A DNA stretch of 64,000 nucleotides, from the NCBI GenBank assembly GCA_030149295.1, contig JASBRV010000041.1, positions 1-64,000 on the forward strand, in the 5' to 3' direction. A model generated the notes under the pieces. That model was not told where the DNA came from, made no database searches, and saw nothing but the letters and a program-made list of their open reading frames with translations. Below are positions 1-9,541 of this stretch, piece by piece (the stretch's first letter is position 1; every line of letters begins with the position of its first letter). The position numbers and the translations under genes are program-made. The DNA is from Bacteriovoracales bacterium (lineage in GTDB: Bacteria; Bdellovibrionota; Bacteriovoracia; Bacteriovoracales; Bacteriovoracaceae).

Positions 1-12
1 AGAACCATTAAT

Positions 13-1347
13 ATGAAGAAAATCAAAGCGATAGGCTTTGATATGGACTATACACTTGTGCGTTACGACGCAGAGGCCTTTGAGGAACTGACCCATAAGG
101 AAGTCTTAAAGAAACTAACAAAAGTAAAAGGTTACCCTAAAGAAATTACCAAACTCAAGTTTGATTACCACCGCTCCATTCAGGGGCTCATTATTGATAA
201 GAAGCGAGGTCACCTCCTAAAGGCTTCTCGCTTTGGGAAAGTGAAGGAAGCCTATCACGGTCTTAAGCCTCTTCCCTTTCATGACATGCAAAGAATTTAT
301 GCCAATCGAGTGATCGATTTGAGTCTCGATCAATTTCAGTCCATGGACACTAGCTTTAGTATTTCAAATGGCATCATCTACTCTCAACTGGTGCAACTCA
401 AAAAAGAAGGTTTTGATCTTCCCGACTTCACCACCTTGGCTGAAGAGGTTAAGGAAGCCCTCGATCTTTGTCACAGTGATGGAACTCTCAAAGATCAAGT
501 GGCCAAAGACTTGGAGCGATTTATCATCCGCGACCCTGAAGTGCCCTCACTTCTTGAAAAATACAAAGAATATGGAAAGAAGTTGGTGGTGATCACCAAT
601 TCAGATTATAAGTACACCCGTTTGCTTCTCGATTATGCCATCAATCCCTACTTGAAAAAGCACAAGCACTGGAGTGAGCTTTTTGAAATCACTATCACAC
701 TAGCAAGAAAGCCAAACTTCTTTACCCTTTCTAATGCCTTTTTAAAGATTGATCCTGACACTGGTTTGATGAGTAATCACTTTGGCCCCATAGAAAATGG
801 TATCTATCAAGGAGGCTTTGCAGGAAAGTTACAAGAAGACCTTGGTTTAGATGGTGAGGAAATTCTCTATCTCGGGGATCATATTTACGGTGACGTCGTC
901 TCCATTAAGAAAACATTCAATTGGCGAACAGCACTGGTTCTTGATCCCTTAAAAGAAGAAATTGAATCCCTTCAAAAGTCCGACTCCATTCAAAAAGATA
1001 TTGATGCCCTTATGAATGAAAAAGGCGAATTGGAAAAGAAGCTCAATGATAAAGAGGCAATTCTTTTTGATGAGGGAGAAAAGGTTTCACGAGAAGAAAT
1101 GAATCAGTTCTATTCCAGTATCGAAAAGCTTAACAATCAAATTTCTGAAAAAATCACTCAATATCGCTCTCACTTTAATCCCTATTGGGGAGAACTTATG
1201 CGAGCGGGTCAAGAAGAGTCGCGAATGGCGGATCAGGTGGAAAAGTATGCTTGTCTTTATATGACCAAAGTAGAGGACCTGCTTCAAAATAGTCCTAAGA
1301 CTTACTTTAGGCCTTATAAGAGAACCCTTCCTCATGAGCTTATTTGA
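13..1347 (+). CDS. HAD-superfamily 5'-nucleotidase (cytosolic IMP/GMP-type family)
   Basis: This is a HAD-fold phosphatase of the cytosolic purine 5'-nucleotidase-like family (444 aa), expected to dephosphorylate nucleoside monophosphates in the cytoplasm. The nucleophile motif DMDYT lies at residues 10-14, with Asp10 and Asp12 as the catalytic pair. Motif II is the Thr-Asn-Ser stretch near residue 195 (VVITNSDYKYT), and the acidic metal-binding motif is GDHIYGD near residue 290. Residues about 320-390 are charged and probably form a coiled coil, which is common in this family. The ATG is the first in the frame. The 3' end overlaps the convergent deacetylase gene by 8 bp. The substrate is inferred from the family only. 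Confidence 0.85.
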   Translation: MKKIKAIGFDMDYTLVRYDAEAFEELTHKEVLKKLTKVKGYPKEITKLKFDYHRSIQGLIIDKKRGHLLKASRFGKVKEAYHGLKPLPFHDMQRIYANRVIDLSLDQFQSMDTSFSISNGIIYSQLVQLKKEGFDLPDFTTLAEEVKEALDLCHSDGTLKDQVAKDLERFIIRDPEVPSLLEKYKEYGKKLVVITNSDYKYTRLLLDYAINPYLKKHKHWSELFEITITLARKPNFFTLSNAFLKIDPDTGLMSNHFGPIENGIYQGGFAGKLQEDLGLDGEEILYLGDHIYGDVVSIKKTFNWRTALVLDPLKEEIESLQKSDSIQKDIDALMNEKGELEKKLNDKEAILFDEGEKVSREEMNQFYSSIEKLNNQISEKITQYRSHFNPYWGELMRAGQEESRMADQVEKYACLYMTKVEDLLQNSPKTYFRPYKRTLPHELI

Positions 1348-2305
1348 TTGCACTACTCGCTTCGCTCAATCGTTTTTTGAGAAATTGAGTATAGATGGTG
1401 TGGGCCTCATCACCGTAACCACCGGCCATGACCCATAATTGAGGGACTTTCTTTTTTTGGCACCAGTGATAAATCATTTCATCGCGAGCGAACAGCTGTT
1501 CGCGACTAAGGCGCATATCTTTACTAGAAGGAAGAGTGTCCAACTCATAAGGATCTGCCCCCGCTACGACAATCACCGCATCGTAAACACGAGAATCAAA
1601 AAAGGCTAAGGCCTTTTCTAAGCGAGAAAGATAAGTCTCCTCTTCTCCAGGGAGAAAAGCATCATCATAGGTGGAAGGCGTAATCGATAATTCACTTTGA
1701 AAAGGCCATTGCTTGGCCATATGCAAACTCATGGTATCAATGCTTGGATCATCATAAGTCACTTCAGAAGTTCCATCCCCCATGTGGGCATCGACATCAA
1801 TAATGAGGCCTCTCTTTATCTTTCCTTTTTTTTGCAACACCCTCATAGCGACAACGAGGTCATTGAAAGGGCAAAACCCAGAGCCAAAATCGCGACGCGC
1901 ATGGTGCATACCTCCCCCCAGAAAAAAGATGAATTTTTGAGTCAAGGCCATTTCCAAGGCAGAAAGAGTAGCAGCCCCTTGCAAGAGAAGATGATCTTTA
2001 AAGGCAGAGACATTTTCTAAACTCACTTTTTCAAATTTCTTATCCGAGTCTTTATGCTCATAGGTTTTTTTCAAAGCTTTCTTAAGTGAATTAAGTTCGG
2101 ACCAATTCTTGAGAAATTCTTGGGAATGAACGAGGGCAAGATCTTCCTGGCAGAGCATTGGGATACTATTGATATCAATAGGCTCAAGATGAGGAAAACT
2201 TTCCTTTAAGGAAGAGAAAACCCGATCAGCACGATCATCTCTTAAGGGAAGATCGATACCAAAGCGTATAAAATGAGTTCCCAAATCTTGATGGTAAAAG
2301 ATCAC
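1340..2305 (-). CDS. Histone deacetylase / acetoin-utilisation-like zinc hydrolase
   Basis: This 321-aa protein has the arginase/deacetylase fold of class II HDAC-like bacterial amidohydrolases (AcuC, acetylpolyamine amidohydrolase). The signature HHARRDFGSGFCPFND covers residues 134-149, with the tandem His134-His135. The zinc ligands are read as Asp170 or Asp172 and His174 in DVDAHMGDG, plus Asp251 in AGADPYELD. The start is a GTG with a GGAGA ribosome site about 7 bases upstream. It is probably a cytoplasmic deacetylase of acetyl-lysine or acetylated small amines; the sequence does not say which. It is divergent from the following secreted-protein gene, and its stop overlaps the nucleotidase. 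Confidence 0.85.
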   Translation of the reverse strand: MIFYHQDLGTHFIRFGIDLPLRDDRADRVFSSLKESFPHLEPIDINSIPMLCQEDLALVHSQEFLKNWSELNSLKKALKKTYEHKDSDKKFEKVSLENVSAFKDHLLLQGAATLSALEMALTQKFIFFLGGGMHHARRDFGSGFCPFNDLVVAMRVLQKKGKIKRGLIIDVDAHMGDGTSEVTYDDPSIDTMSLHMAKQWPFQSELSITPSTYDDAFLPGEEETYLSRLEKALAFFDSRVYDAVIVVAGADPYELDTLPSSKDMRLSREQLFARDEMIYHWCQKKKVPQLWVMAGGYGDEAHTIYTQFLKKRLSEASSAIK

Positions 2306-2340
2306 CTTTTCTTCTCCAAAACATCGGCCATAATAGAAGT

Positions 2341-3393
2341 ATGAAAACCATTATCTTGATTAGCCTTCTTTGGCCAATTCTAATGCCTGCCCAAGCGAGT
2401 AGGGGCGAGCTTTCTCGCTTCACTCTGCTTCACGATCGCATAACGGTGGATAGAGATTTACGAGAGCCCAATTACGATCATTTTCTCAATATTGATATTC
2501 TGGCGTCTTCAGGTCTGTTGGATTTAATTAGTGACCTCTCTAATACTTCAGAGTCTAATCAAACGAGCTTGCAAAAAAGACTCGATACCCTTCAAATTTT
2601 AGGAAAGAACGTCAACACAGAAAAGACGGTAGATGCTCTTATCGGAGTGGGCATTCCCCTGCCGACTTTAAAGATCTTTGGGAAATCTTTTTATTCCTCA
2701 CTCTTTTATGAGTTTCACGCCGGAGTCATGCTTTCTATAAACAATGAGGCGAATGCCACCGATCCTGTGGCCCAAACTTATGTGAGAAAACAAAGCAAAC
2801 GGGGATTCTCAACGCTTTTTGAATACAAAAAAGATCAAACTTATAAAGTCTCTCTCTATCAAATGTTACGGGCCGACACCCAAGCGACACTCAATTCAAC
2901 AGAACTCTCTGGTGATGGGGAGCTCTTTAATCTCGATGAGCTCAATCAAGATGAATCCGTTTTAGCTCTCGATATTCATTACAGAAAAAGTAGTCAAAAG
3001 GGAGCATGGGATATCGCTATTAAGGAGTTAAAACTCTATCGTCTTAACGATATCGAAAGCGATTACGGGCAAACTCCTCTTTTCAATGGTCGCTACACTT
3101 GGTTTTTCAAGACTCACTATTTTGAGATTGACCCTTTTGTGGGCATGCAATACCGAAAGCGCTACAAGATCCCCCGAAGTTTCTATGCTGGCTTCTTTAT
3201 GGACTTTGTGAACGAGCAGGTTCCTTTTAATTTTATCTTCAAAGCCTCCAACCAATTCATCACATTTATGCCCCAATTTAAAACCCGCTGGTTTCACTTC
3301 TCTTACACCTTTAAAAATCCCTATCGAAATCCCCAAGATGAAGTATGGGTTTCCTCCCTTCACAATATTCAAGTCCACTTCCCTTTTCCATAA
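2341..3393 (+). CDS. Secreted/outer-membrane protein of unknown function
   Basis: This 350-aa protein has a clear Sec signal peptide (about residues 1-20, ending in the AQAS region). The mature part is rich in alternating aromatic and polar residues, and the C-terminal third (FFKTHYFEIDPFVGMQYRKR onward) looks like amphipathic beta strands. An outer-membrane barrel or periplasmic protein is therefore plausible. No catalytic motif was recognised. A -10-like CATAAT lies 6 bases before the ATG with no ribosome site between, so the mRNA may be leaderless. Function is unknown. Confidence 0.7.
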   Translation: MKTIILISLLWPILMPAQASRGELSRFTLLHDRITVDRDLREPNYDHFLNIDILASSGLLDLISDLSNTSESNQTSLQKRLDTLQILGKNVNTEKTVDALIGVGIPLPTLKIFGKSFYSSLFYEFHAGVMLSINNEANATDPVAQTYVRKQSKRGFSTLFEYKKDQTYKVSLYQMLRADTQATLNSTELSGDGELFNLDELNQDESVLALDIHYRKSSQKGAWDIAIKELKLYRLNDIESDYGQTPLFNGRYTWFFKTHYFEIDPFVGMQYRKRYKIPRSFYAGFFMDFVNEQVPFNFIFKASNQFITFMPQFKTRWFHFSYTFKNPYRNPQDEVWVSSLHNIQVHFPFP

Positions 3394-3495
3394 GTCTCGG
3401 CATTTCAAAGACTTAGACTCTAAAAAGATTTCTGGACCCCTTCACATAACTGACATTATGCGCTAACAACAAACAGACTTTATCAGCAGGAACCT

Positions 3496-4614
3496 ATGAA
3501 ACGCACCCTGTGGCTTCGCCATGAGACCAAACCTTTTGAAGAACGTGTCGCCCTTACGCCCAAACTCGCGGGGGAGCTCGTTCAAAGAGGCCACGATGTT
3601 ATCGTGGAAAAAAGTCCTGTGCGTTGTTTTCCAGATACTGACTACGTAGATCAAGGTTGTCTTCTTAGAGACACCAATAGTTGGATCACAGAAGCCCCCC
3701 TTGATGCCACCATCTTCGGTCTCAAAGAATTAGAGCAAGAGAGCTTCGCTCTCAAGCACCGCCATATTCACTTTGCTCATGTCTATAAGAATCAAGAAGG
3801 AGCAAAAGATTTCTTAGGCCGCCTTTATCGTGGAGGCGGAAAGCTTTTTGATCTTGAATACCTCGTTGATGGGAAGGGAAAAAGAGTCAGTGCTTTTGGT
3901 GTTTGGGCTGGCTTCACTGGTGCGGCACTAGGCCTTGATCTGTGGATTGCAAAAGAGCTCGATCTCGATGTTAATGAGCGTGAAGCTCTACGCTCCTTTT
4001 CTTCTTCTCGCGCCCTTACTCAGATTATGGCCGCAAGGCTTGCTGACCTTGGCGGGCGAAAGCCGAATGTTCTCATTATTGGGGCTAAAGGTCGCTGTGG
4101 AAAAGGGGCTCGTCAATTCTTTGATGCCCTAGGAATAGAAACCATAGGTTGGACCAGAAAAGAAACTCAAGGACAAAGCCATATCAAAGAACTACTTGAT
4201 TTTGATCTCATCGTAAATTGCGTTTTAATGACAAAGAAAGCAAAGCCTTGGCTTACGATCGATATGCTTGATGGAAAGCAAAGCCTAAGCGTTCTTTCAG
4301 ATGTGAGTTGTGATCCAACTGGCCCTTGTAATCCGGTTCCCATTTATCCAAGAGCAACCACAATGGATGAGCCGGCTTATTATATTCCAGGAAAAAATCT
4401 GGCAGTGACTGCTATTGATCATCTCCCCTCTCTTTTACCAAAAGAAAGTAGTGAGGATTTCTCAACTCAGCTTTTTCCCCATCTTCTCAACTATATGGAA
4501 GGAAAAATTCAGGGCACACCGTGGTCGCGTGCCCTAGAGCTTTTTTACAAGAAAACCTTTTCGTATTTTCCAGAAGAAGGTGTTGAAGAACTCAATTTCA
4601 CCGATTTTCTTTAG
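3496..4614 (+). CDS. Saccharopine dehydrogenase (NAD+, L-lysine-forming) family
   Basis: This 372-aa protein resembles the Lys1-type saccharopine dehydrogenases, which belong to the alanine dehydrogenase/transhydrogenase fold and interconvert saccharopine with lysine plus 2-oxoglutarate. The N-terminus (RHETKPFEERVALTPK, residues 8-23) is the substrate-domain signature. HVYKNQEGAKDFLGR near residue 95 and GVWAGFTGAALGL near residue 138 are family blocks. A nucleotide-binding turn, LIIGAKGRCGKGA, lies near residue 195. The ATG follows an AGGAA ribosome site. It stands alone, with no other lysine-pathway gene nearby, so the metabolic direction is not visible. Its stop overlaps the convergent gene by 4 bp. 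Confidence 0.85.
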   Translation: MKRTLWLRHETKPFEERVALTPKLAGELVQRGHDVIVEKSPVRCFPDTDYVDQGCLLRDTNSWITEAPLDATIFGLKELEQESFALKHRHIHFAHVYKNQEGAKDFLGRLYRGGGKLFDLEYLVDGKGKRVSAFGVWAGFTGAALGLDLWIAKELDLDVNEREALRSFSSSRALTQIMAARLADLGGRKPNVLIIGAKGRCGKGARQFFDALGIETIGWTRKETQGQSHIKELLDFDLIVNCVLMTKKAKPWLTIDMLDGKQSLSVLSDVSCDPTGPCNPVPIYPRATTMDEPAYYIPGKNLAVTAIDHLPSLLPKESSEDFSTQLFPHLLNYMEGKIQGTPWSRALELFYKKTFSYFPEEGVEELNFTDFL

Positions 4615-5192
4615 ACAATTTCATTTTGATTAGAGAGAGAAGAAAAGACATCAAAAATCTCTTCTTCTTCCTCAGAGAGTTCCTCTCTTACCTTTTGATA
4701 TGCCCTATAATGATCGATAAATTCATTTACCGCATCTCTTAATTGAGAAGGAGAAAAGATGTGGCAATGAGAATTCTCATCATCTTGAGAAGAGACGACC
4801 TCTAAATATCTTCGCGGACTATCAGGACCGATATGAACAGTTGTTCCCAGCGCCAGACGAACAACCAAAGAAACTTCATCAAAGTCTCTGGTGTGACGAA
4901 CAAATAGAAGAGACGGATCTACCTCTGGAATTTCAGACTTAAGACGCTCGACACTTGGCTCTAAGTATCCTTTTTTCTTGGCTTCTGCCATGGCGGATAA
5001 ATTGGTTCGTGTGCAAGAATCGGCTTTGAGGTTTTTCAAACTCATTTGGAATTGTTCATAAGTATGCCCTTTCTTGTCACTTTTTACACAATGGGTAGCA
5101 CTATAGCCAATATCACAAAAAGCTGCTTCAAGCTTTATGCCTGAATTCGCAAAAGTTGGTAGTGCTAAAAATAGCATGAATAAGATTTTCAT
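4611..5192 (-). CDS. Secreted protein of unknown function
   Basis: This 193-aa protein starts with a short Sec signal peptide (MKILFMLFLALPTFA). The mature part carries four Cys (near residues 26, 35, 60 and 143), suggesting disulfides in the periplasm. The tail is acidic (ELSEEEEEIFDVF). No family was recognised. The ATG is preceded by a run of six G residues and AAATA, a leader also seen at the neighbouring gene upstream, so the two are probably related in regulation and may form one transcript (31-bp gap). Confidence 0.6.
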   Translation of the reverse strand: MKILFMLFLALPTFANSGIKLEAAFCDIGYSATHCVKSDKKGHTYEQFQMSLKNLKADSCTRTNLSAMAEAKKKGYLEPSVERLKSEIPEVDPSLLFVRHTRDFDEVSLVVRLALGTTVHIGPDSPRRYLEVVSSQDDENSHCHIFSPSQLRDAVNEFIDHYRAYQKVREELSEEEEEIFDVFSSLSNQNEIV

Positions 5193-5223
5193 TATTTCCC
5201 CCCGAAAATAGTGTTTTAATATT

Positions 5224-6231
5224 TCAAATTAGCTTGGCAGCTATATTAATAAATTCTCGTAATTGCTCCTCACTGGTAACAGAAGCAGCTAAATTAACAA
5301 TATCTTGATTAAAATATTCCTCATCAATATCAAAGAGAGCAATCTCGAAAGCTTGCTCTTGCCATAGGTTTTGAATAGAGACATTACTTAAGACTTCTAT
5401 TCTTTCGATGTCACTTGAGTTAAAACTTATAAGGAGTTCTTTCAGTAATTTGAGCTCATAAATATTATCAATTCCCTGCGCTCTTTCTTTGACCTGTTCT
5501 CTCACTCTGTGAGAACGATATTTTAGTTTCTCTTCGATAAGACTATCGGAAGTTAAAGTGATCACTTTTTGAAACTCTTTTCCACTTCCTGGTTGAATGC
5601 GAAGGAAGTCTTTTAAGATCGTTTCACCATTCTTTGGCAGCCAAAAGCGAGGCGCTTTATCTAGGGCTTCAAGGTTTAGGTAAACACCGTGACCTTTTAA
5701 AAGGCTTTCATTGTAATAGTTAATAATCCCCTGCATATCTTCAGAGAGAGGAAATTTTTCTGGTTTAGCCTGAGAAAGAATCGTGTAATCCTCAATCCCC
5801 TCTGAAGCCTTTTCCATGAACCTTTCAAAATCGATGGCGTGAGAACGGATTTCACTTCTGTTGAGTCCCTCAGACCTACCTAGTTTTAAGAGGCTATCCA
5901 AAGAGTCATTTGCTAAACGAATATAGCGTAAGATATTTTGTTCTCCGAGACCTTCTGTGCGCTTTATACTTTCTATATGCAACGAAGTTTCCGTTAAACT
6001 GGTACTTAAGCGCATTTTTTTATTAGATATCGCCAACTTCTGATTATCAAACCACAGACCTCGATGAAGGTTGCTAAGAGTTTCATTCATTCCCTCTAAG
6101 GCGCTTAAATTTGCATTCATGATGGCAAGATTCGTTTCAAACTGTGATCTAAGAATGTCTAGTTGGTTGCTACTAGCAGAGCTAAATTGGATAAACCCCA
6201 AGAAGAGTCCTGTTAAGGCTAAGTATTTCAT
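5224..6231 (-). CDS. Secreted, helix-rich protein of unknown function
   Basis: This 335-aa protein has a signal peptide (about residues 1-19, ending SSAS). It is followed by a long helical, coiled-coil-like stretch (residues about 22-110: LRSQFETNLAIMNANLSALE and similar heptads). The rest is charged and helical, and no catalytic motif was recognised. It lies 31 bp upstream of the next secreted-protein gene on the same strand, and both have a G-run ribosome site immediately before AATTTAA/AAATA and ATG. They may act together in the periplasm, but that is inference. Confidence 0.6.
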   Translation of the reverse strand: MKYLALTGLFLGFIQFSSASSNQLDILRSQFETNLAIMNANLSALEGMNETLSNLHRGLWFDNQKLAISNKKMRLSTSLTETSLHIESIKRTEGLGEQNILRYIRLANDSLDSLLKLGRSEGLNRSEIRSHAIDFERFMEKASEGIEDYTILSQAKPEKFPLSEDMQGIINYYNESLLKGHGVYLNLEALDKAPRFWLPKNGETILKDFLRIQPGSGKEFQKVITLTSDSLIEEKLKYRSHRVREQVKERAQGIDNIYELKLLKELLISFNSSDIERIEVLSNVSIQNLWQEQAFEIALFDIDEEYFNQDIVNLAASVTSEEQLREFINIAAKLI

Positions 6232-6345
6232 TTAAATTCCCCCGAATTTGACTATATAATTTTGATCATAAGGAATTCTTCTGCCCTGTAGGCGGAAGCT
6301 GAAACATCTACAGAGGCCGTCAAAAATGAGGACAATCAAAACATC

Positions 6346-6612
6346 ATGAGATTACAGACACTTACCCTTTTTTTCGGTTCACTTTTCTTATCTTGTACGG
6401 TTAGCGTTCATCATCCCCAAAAAGGAGAAAGCTCTTTTAATTCCCATAAACCGACAAAAGAAATGAGTTCGGCCTTTAGAGAAGACCTAGAGTTCTGCAG
6501 AGAACGCAGTCAAAAGTTACTAAGTGAAACAGGGCTCAAAGTTTATCGTGATCAAAATCAATCCATAAAAGACTGCTTAAGAAGACAAAAGGGTTGGAGT
6601 TTTAAACCTTAG
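6346..6612 (+). CDS. Small lipoprotein of unknown function
   Basis: This 88-aa protein has a type II signal peptide: MRLQTLTLFFGSLFLSC, with the lipobox LFLSC giving lipidation at Cys17. The mature part is only about 70 aa, polar, with two further Cys. No family was recognised. Its 3' end overlaps the convergent glycosyltransferase gene by 11 bp. The lipobox and its place in an otherwise empty gap support it being real. Confidence 0.6.
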   Translation: MRLQTLTLFFGSLFLSCTVSVHHPQKGESSFNSHKPTKEMSSAFREDLEFCRERSQKLLSETGLKVYRDQNQSIKDCLRRQKGWSFKP

Positions 6613-7444
6613 ATTGCCAACGAGAGAGAAGCTCTTCGACATAAGGTAAATCTTCAAGATTTCCATGTTTAAGATATCCTTGTTTAAGAATCTCACATTT
6701 TTTTCGAATAACCCCTGCCAGTTCTGCCATTTCATCACTGGTAATAAATTCACCGTGGCTTTTTGAAATCTCATCCATGGCCTTCACTCGCCAATAGTCC
6801 ATCGCAAAAAAACGCCCAGAGAGTTGATCCTCATGACCTCCATATTTGGTGATAATGGGATCTTCAATAAAACCAATTTTATGTCGGCACGTCACTCGAA
6901 GCCACATTTCGTAATCCTCACAGACAGGATAATCCTCACGAAAGCCTCCTAGTTCTTTATAAAGAGAGCTTTTCATTAGAGTTGCCGAAGGAGATATCAA
7001 ACAAAGGTGAAGGGCCCGAGAAAAAATTCGCCCTCCCGATTTTTGATGAATTTTTTTAGGGTTTACTCTCTTTCCTTTTCTGACCCAGATTTCCTCTCCA
7101 TGAATGAGAGGGATTTCGGGGTTCTCTTTTGCAAAACGAAATTGAGTTTCTAGGCGATGAGGTAACCATTCATCATCACTATCAAGGAGAGCGATCCACT
7201 CTCCACGGGCCTTATCAAATCCTCTATTTCGCGCGTAACTGACCCCTCGATTTTTTTCTAAAGAAACGATTTCCAACCGTGAGTCATTTAGACTTTGCAG
7301 ATAATCAAGCGTTTCATCAGTTGAGGCATCATCAATCACAATCAGCTCAAAATCTTCAAAGCTTTGATGAAAAACTGATTGGATAGCCCTTTTAAGAGTT
7401 TCTCTCCGATTGAATGTGGGTATTAGGACTGAGACAGACGGCAT
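6602..7444 (-). CDS. Glycosyltransferase family 2
   Basis: This 280-aa GT-A-fold glycosyltransferase has the classic family 2 opening (SVLIPTFNRRETLKRAIQSV), the acidic VIDDASTD block near residue 37, and the nucleotide-sugar/metal motif LLDSDDEW at 87-94. CEDYEMWLRV near residue 175 fits the acceptor-side ED motif. There is no transmembrane segment, so it is likely a cytoplasmic or peripheral enzyme adding a sugar to a surface polysaccharide or lipid. The ATG lies 22 bp inside the end of the upstream aldo-keto reductase gene, so the two are probably co-transcribed. Donor and acceptor are unknown. Confidence 0.85.
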   Translation of the reverse strand: MPSVSVLIPTFNRRETLKRAIQSVFHQSFEDFELIVIDDASTDETLDYLQSLNDSRLEIVSLEKNRGVSYARNRGFDKARGEWIALLDSDDEWLPHRLETQFRFAKENPEIPLIHGEEIWVRKGKRVNPKKIHQKSGGRIFSRALHLCLISPSATLMKSSLYKELGGFREDYPVCEDYEMWLRVTCRHKIGFIEDPIITKYGGHEDQLSGRFFAMDYWRVKAMDEISKSHGEFITSDEMAELAGVIRKKCEILKQGYLKHGNLEDLPYVEELLSRWQSKV

Positions 7445-8370
7445 TTTTCTTGAATGGCCTCTCTCAGCTCTTCACTTAGAGTTTCTTTTTTTCCCTCTAA
7501 AACATCTTCTAAATCTTTAATCGTTTTAGCACCTAAAAGAACATGACTTGCCCACTTAGGACTAAGAGCATAAGAAACCGCAAGCTCACTATTGGTGAGG
7601 TCATGTTTTTGGGCGCTTTCATTAAAAAAGCCGAGGCGATCTATTTTTTCGAGAACATCTTTTTGAACCCACCATGGCGCATTCTTTCGACAATCAGACT
7701 CATCATAATCTTTAGATTGTTCTCTTTTCTTATCCACTCTTCCCGTCAGGATTCCTTTGTCAAAAGTTCCCCAGCCCATAAAGGATAGACTCTTTTCAGC
7801 GATATAGTCAGTAACTTCACGTGGTGGCTCTTCATAAATATTATGCTGACTTTGCACAACTTTTATTTCGACTACTTCTTCACTCGCCTTGAGATCATCA
7901 ATCGTTGTGTTACAAAGACCTATCTCAAGAATTTTTTCCTCTTCCTTGAGTTTTGCCAAAACCTCTAAGGGAAAGCGGATATCCACCTTGGGATCTGGCC
8001 AGTGAATCATATAAAGATCGATGTAATCAGTTTTTAATCGGCGTAAACTTTCTTCAAACATTTTGCGGGTAATCTTAGGGTCATTGGTCATATCCACCCT
8101 TTTAGAACTATGCCAATAGACACCAGACTTACTGATAAGACGAATCTTATCTCTTTTATCTTTCGCAAACTGAGCAAGGACTTCTTCACTTTTTCCAAAG
8201 CCATAAATGGGCGCGGTATCGTAAAGAGTGATACCTCTTTCATAGGCTACTTTGAGAAGGTCTCCAGTGGGATCCCCACTTCCAAAGCCATAACCACCAC
8301 CCTCGCCACTGAGGGCCGCACCTCCAAAAGCAAAGGGTAACGGACTCCAATTTTCCAATAAATTACTCAT
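7423..8370 (-). CDS. Aldo/keto reductase
   Basis: This 315-aa NAD(P)H-dependent reductase has the (beta/alpha)8 aldo-keto reductase fold. The catalytic tetrad is complete: Asp51 (TLYDTAPIYG), Tyr56, Lys81 (LISKSGVYW) and His123 (DLYMIHWPDP). The cofactor-side strand LLGAKTIKDLEDVL near the C-terminus is also present. The ATG is preceded by GGAGG six bases upstream. It overlaps the glycosyltransferase gene by 22 bp, so it may act on a sugar or on an unrelated carbonyl compound. The substrate cannot be told from sequence. Confidence 0.88.
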   Translation of the reverse strand: MSNLLENWSPLPFAFGGAALSGEGGGYGFGSGDPTGDLLKVAYERGITLYDTAPIYGFGKSEEVLAQFAKDKRDKIRLISKSGVYWHSSKRVDMTNDPKITRKMFEESLRRLKTDYIDLYMIHWPDPKVDIRFPLEVLAKLKEEEKILEIGLCNTTIDDLKASEEVVEIKVVQSQHNIYEEPPREVTDYIAEKSLSFMGWGTFDKGILTGRVDKKREQSKDYDESDCRKNAPWWVQKDVLEKIDRLGFFNESAQKHDLTNSELAVSYALSPKWASHVLLGAKTIKDLEDVLEGKKETLSEELREAIQEKCRLSQS

Positions 8371-8443
8371 CTATAGCCTCCATTGACGGCCATTACTATA
8401 AGGGCTATGTTGCACTCAATCAAGATTGTCCAAGGGTTAAAAT

Positions 8444-9541
8444 GTGAAAAAGCCTCATATTTTCTTCCACTTCGCCCACCGTAAAGAGGCCCAGAGCTTT
8501 CTCAAAGAATGGTCTTTAAAGTCCGTGGAGGAAGGTCTCTATTTTGGGGAAGGTGAGCACTTTCAAAGAAGCCTTCTTATAAGTGGAGAAGGCATTCACA
8601 AAACGACCCTCAATTTGACTCGTGCCATTGCCTTGAGTGAAGGAGTGAGTGCAGTTTTCCATATGGGTGTTTGTGGTCATATTCCTCGTCCAGGAGAGGA
8701 CTTCCCCTTAGGACAGGCCGTCTGCCTAAGGAGCTGTATTCATAAAAATGAATCTCTTGATTTCAAAACCTTCTCTTGTGAAAAAAGTCATACCGACCTC
8801 CCCGTGTTGGACATCATTACTCTTGAACAAAGGGTGCTTAATATTGACGAACATGAAAAACTTAGTGCTTTCGCTTCTCTTGTCGACCGCGAGGCATGGG
8901 CAGCGGCTCAGGTAGCCAATTTTTATGAGATCCCATTCTATGGAATCAAGGTCATTAGTGACTTTGCTGACGGAGAATTTTGTCAGAGCGTAAAAGATGA
9001 TGCGGCCATATGGAGTGATACCCTTTATAGAAGCTTTGAGTCGTGGGAAATGTCTCAGCAAAACAAGGCTCCATTTAAACATGAAGAAAAAGGGAAAGAG
9101 TTAGACCTCCAAAATAACTTTAAGGAGCTTCACATTACTGTTTCGCAAGAGCGAACATTGAAGAATCTCATTTCTGCGCTCATGTTAAAAGGTCACGATT
9201 TAGAATCGATAAAAAAGGACTGTGACTTTGAATCCATTTTAGAGGTTCCAGGCCATGCTAAGAACAAAACAAAGCTTTTCATCACCAGAATGCAAGAGCT
9301 TCTCAATCCTCTTGAAAAAGAAATTAAAGAAAAGCTTCTCAAACAGACTCAGTATTTGGAAAAAGCGGGCTTTAATATTCGCTTTGATCAGGGATTGGAA
9401 CAAGACCTTCTTCATCTTCAGATCACACTAGATAAAAAAGATGGCTTTAAACGAGCAGCACGGGCTCTTGAACAATATAATTTTGAGGAATTTCAAAGAA
9501 TCCTTCGCGCGCAAGACGACCATAGAGGTTCGCTTGTTTAG
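8444..9541 (+). CDS. Nucleoside phosphorylase/nucleosidase-like protein with extra C-terminal domain
   Basis: The first ~200 residues of this 365-aa protein look like the MTA/SAH nucleosidase-futalosine hydrolase branch of the nucleoside phosphorylase fold. LISGEGIHKTTLNLTRA (46-62) sits where these enzymes bind phosphate or ribose, VFHMGVCGHI (71-80) matches the core strand, and VDREAWAAAQVA (147-158) with VISDFAD (170-176) matches the usual ME(S/A)AA...ISD block; Glu150 and Asp173 are the likely catalytic residues. Residues about 215-365 are an unrecognised, mostly helical extension not typical of the family. The start is GTG. The downstream radical SAM gene begins inside its last codons, so the two are translationally coupled. 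Confidence 0.65.
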   Translation: MKKPHIFFHFAHRKEAQSFLKEWSLKSVEEGLYFGEGEHFQRSLLISGEGIHKTTLNLTRAIALSEGVSAVFHMGVCGHIPRPGEDFPLGQAVCLRSCIHKNESLDFKTFSCEKSHTDLPVLDIITLEQRVLNIDEHEKLSAFASLVDREAWAAAQVANFYEIPFYGIKVISDFADGEFCQSVKDDAAIWSDTLYRSFESWEMSQQNKAPFKHEEKGKELDLQNNFKELHITVSQERTLKNLISALMLKGHDLESIKKDCDFESILEVPGHAKNKTKLFITRMQELLNPLEKEIKEKLLKQTQYLEKAGFNIRFDQGLEQDLLHLQITLDKKDGFKRAARALEQYNFEEFQRILRAQDDHRGSLV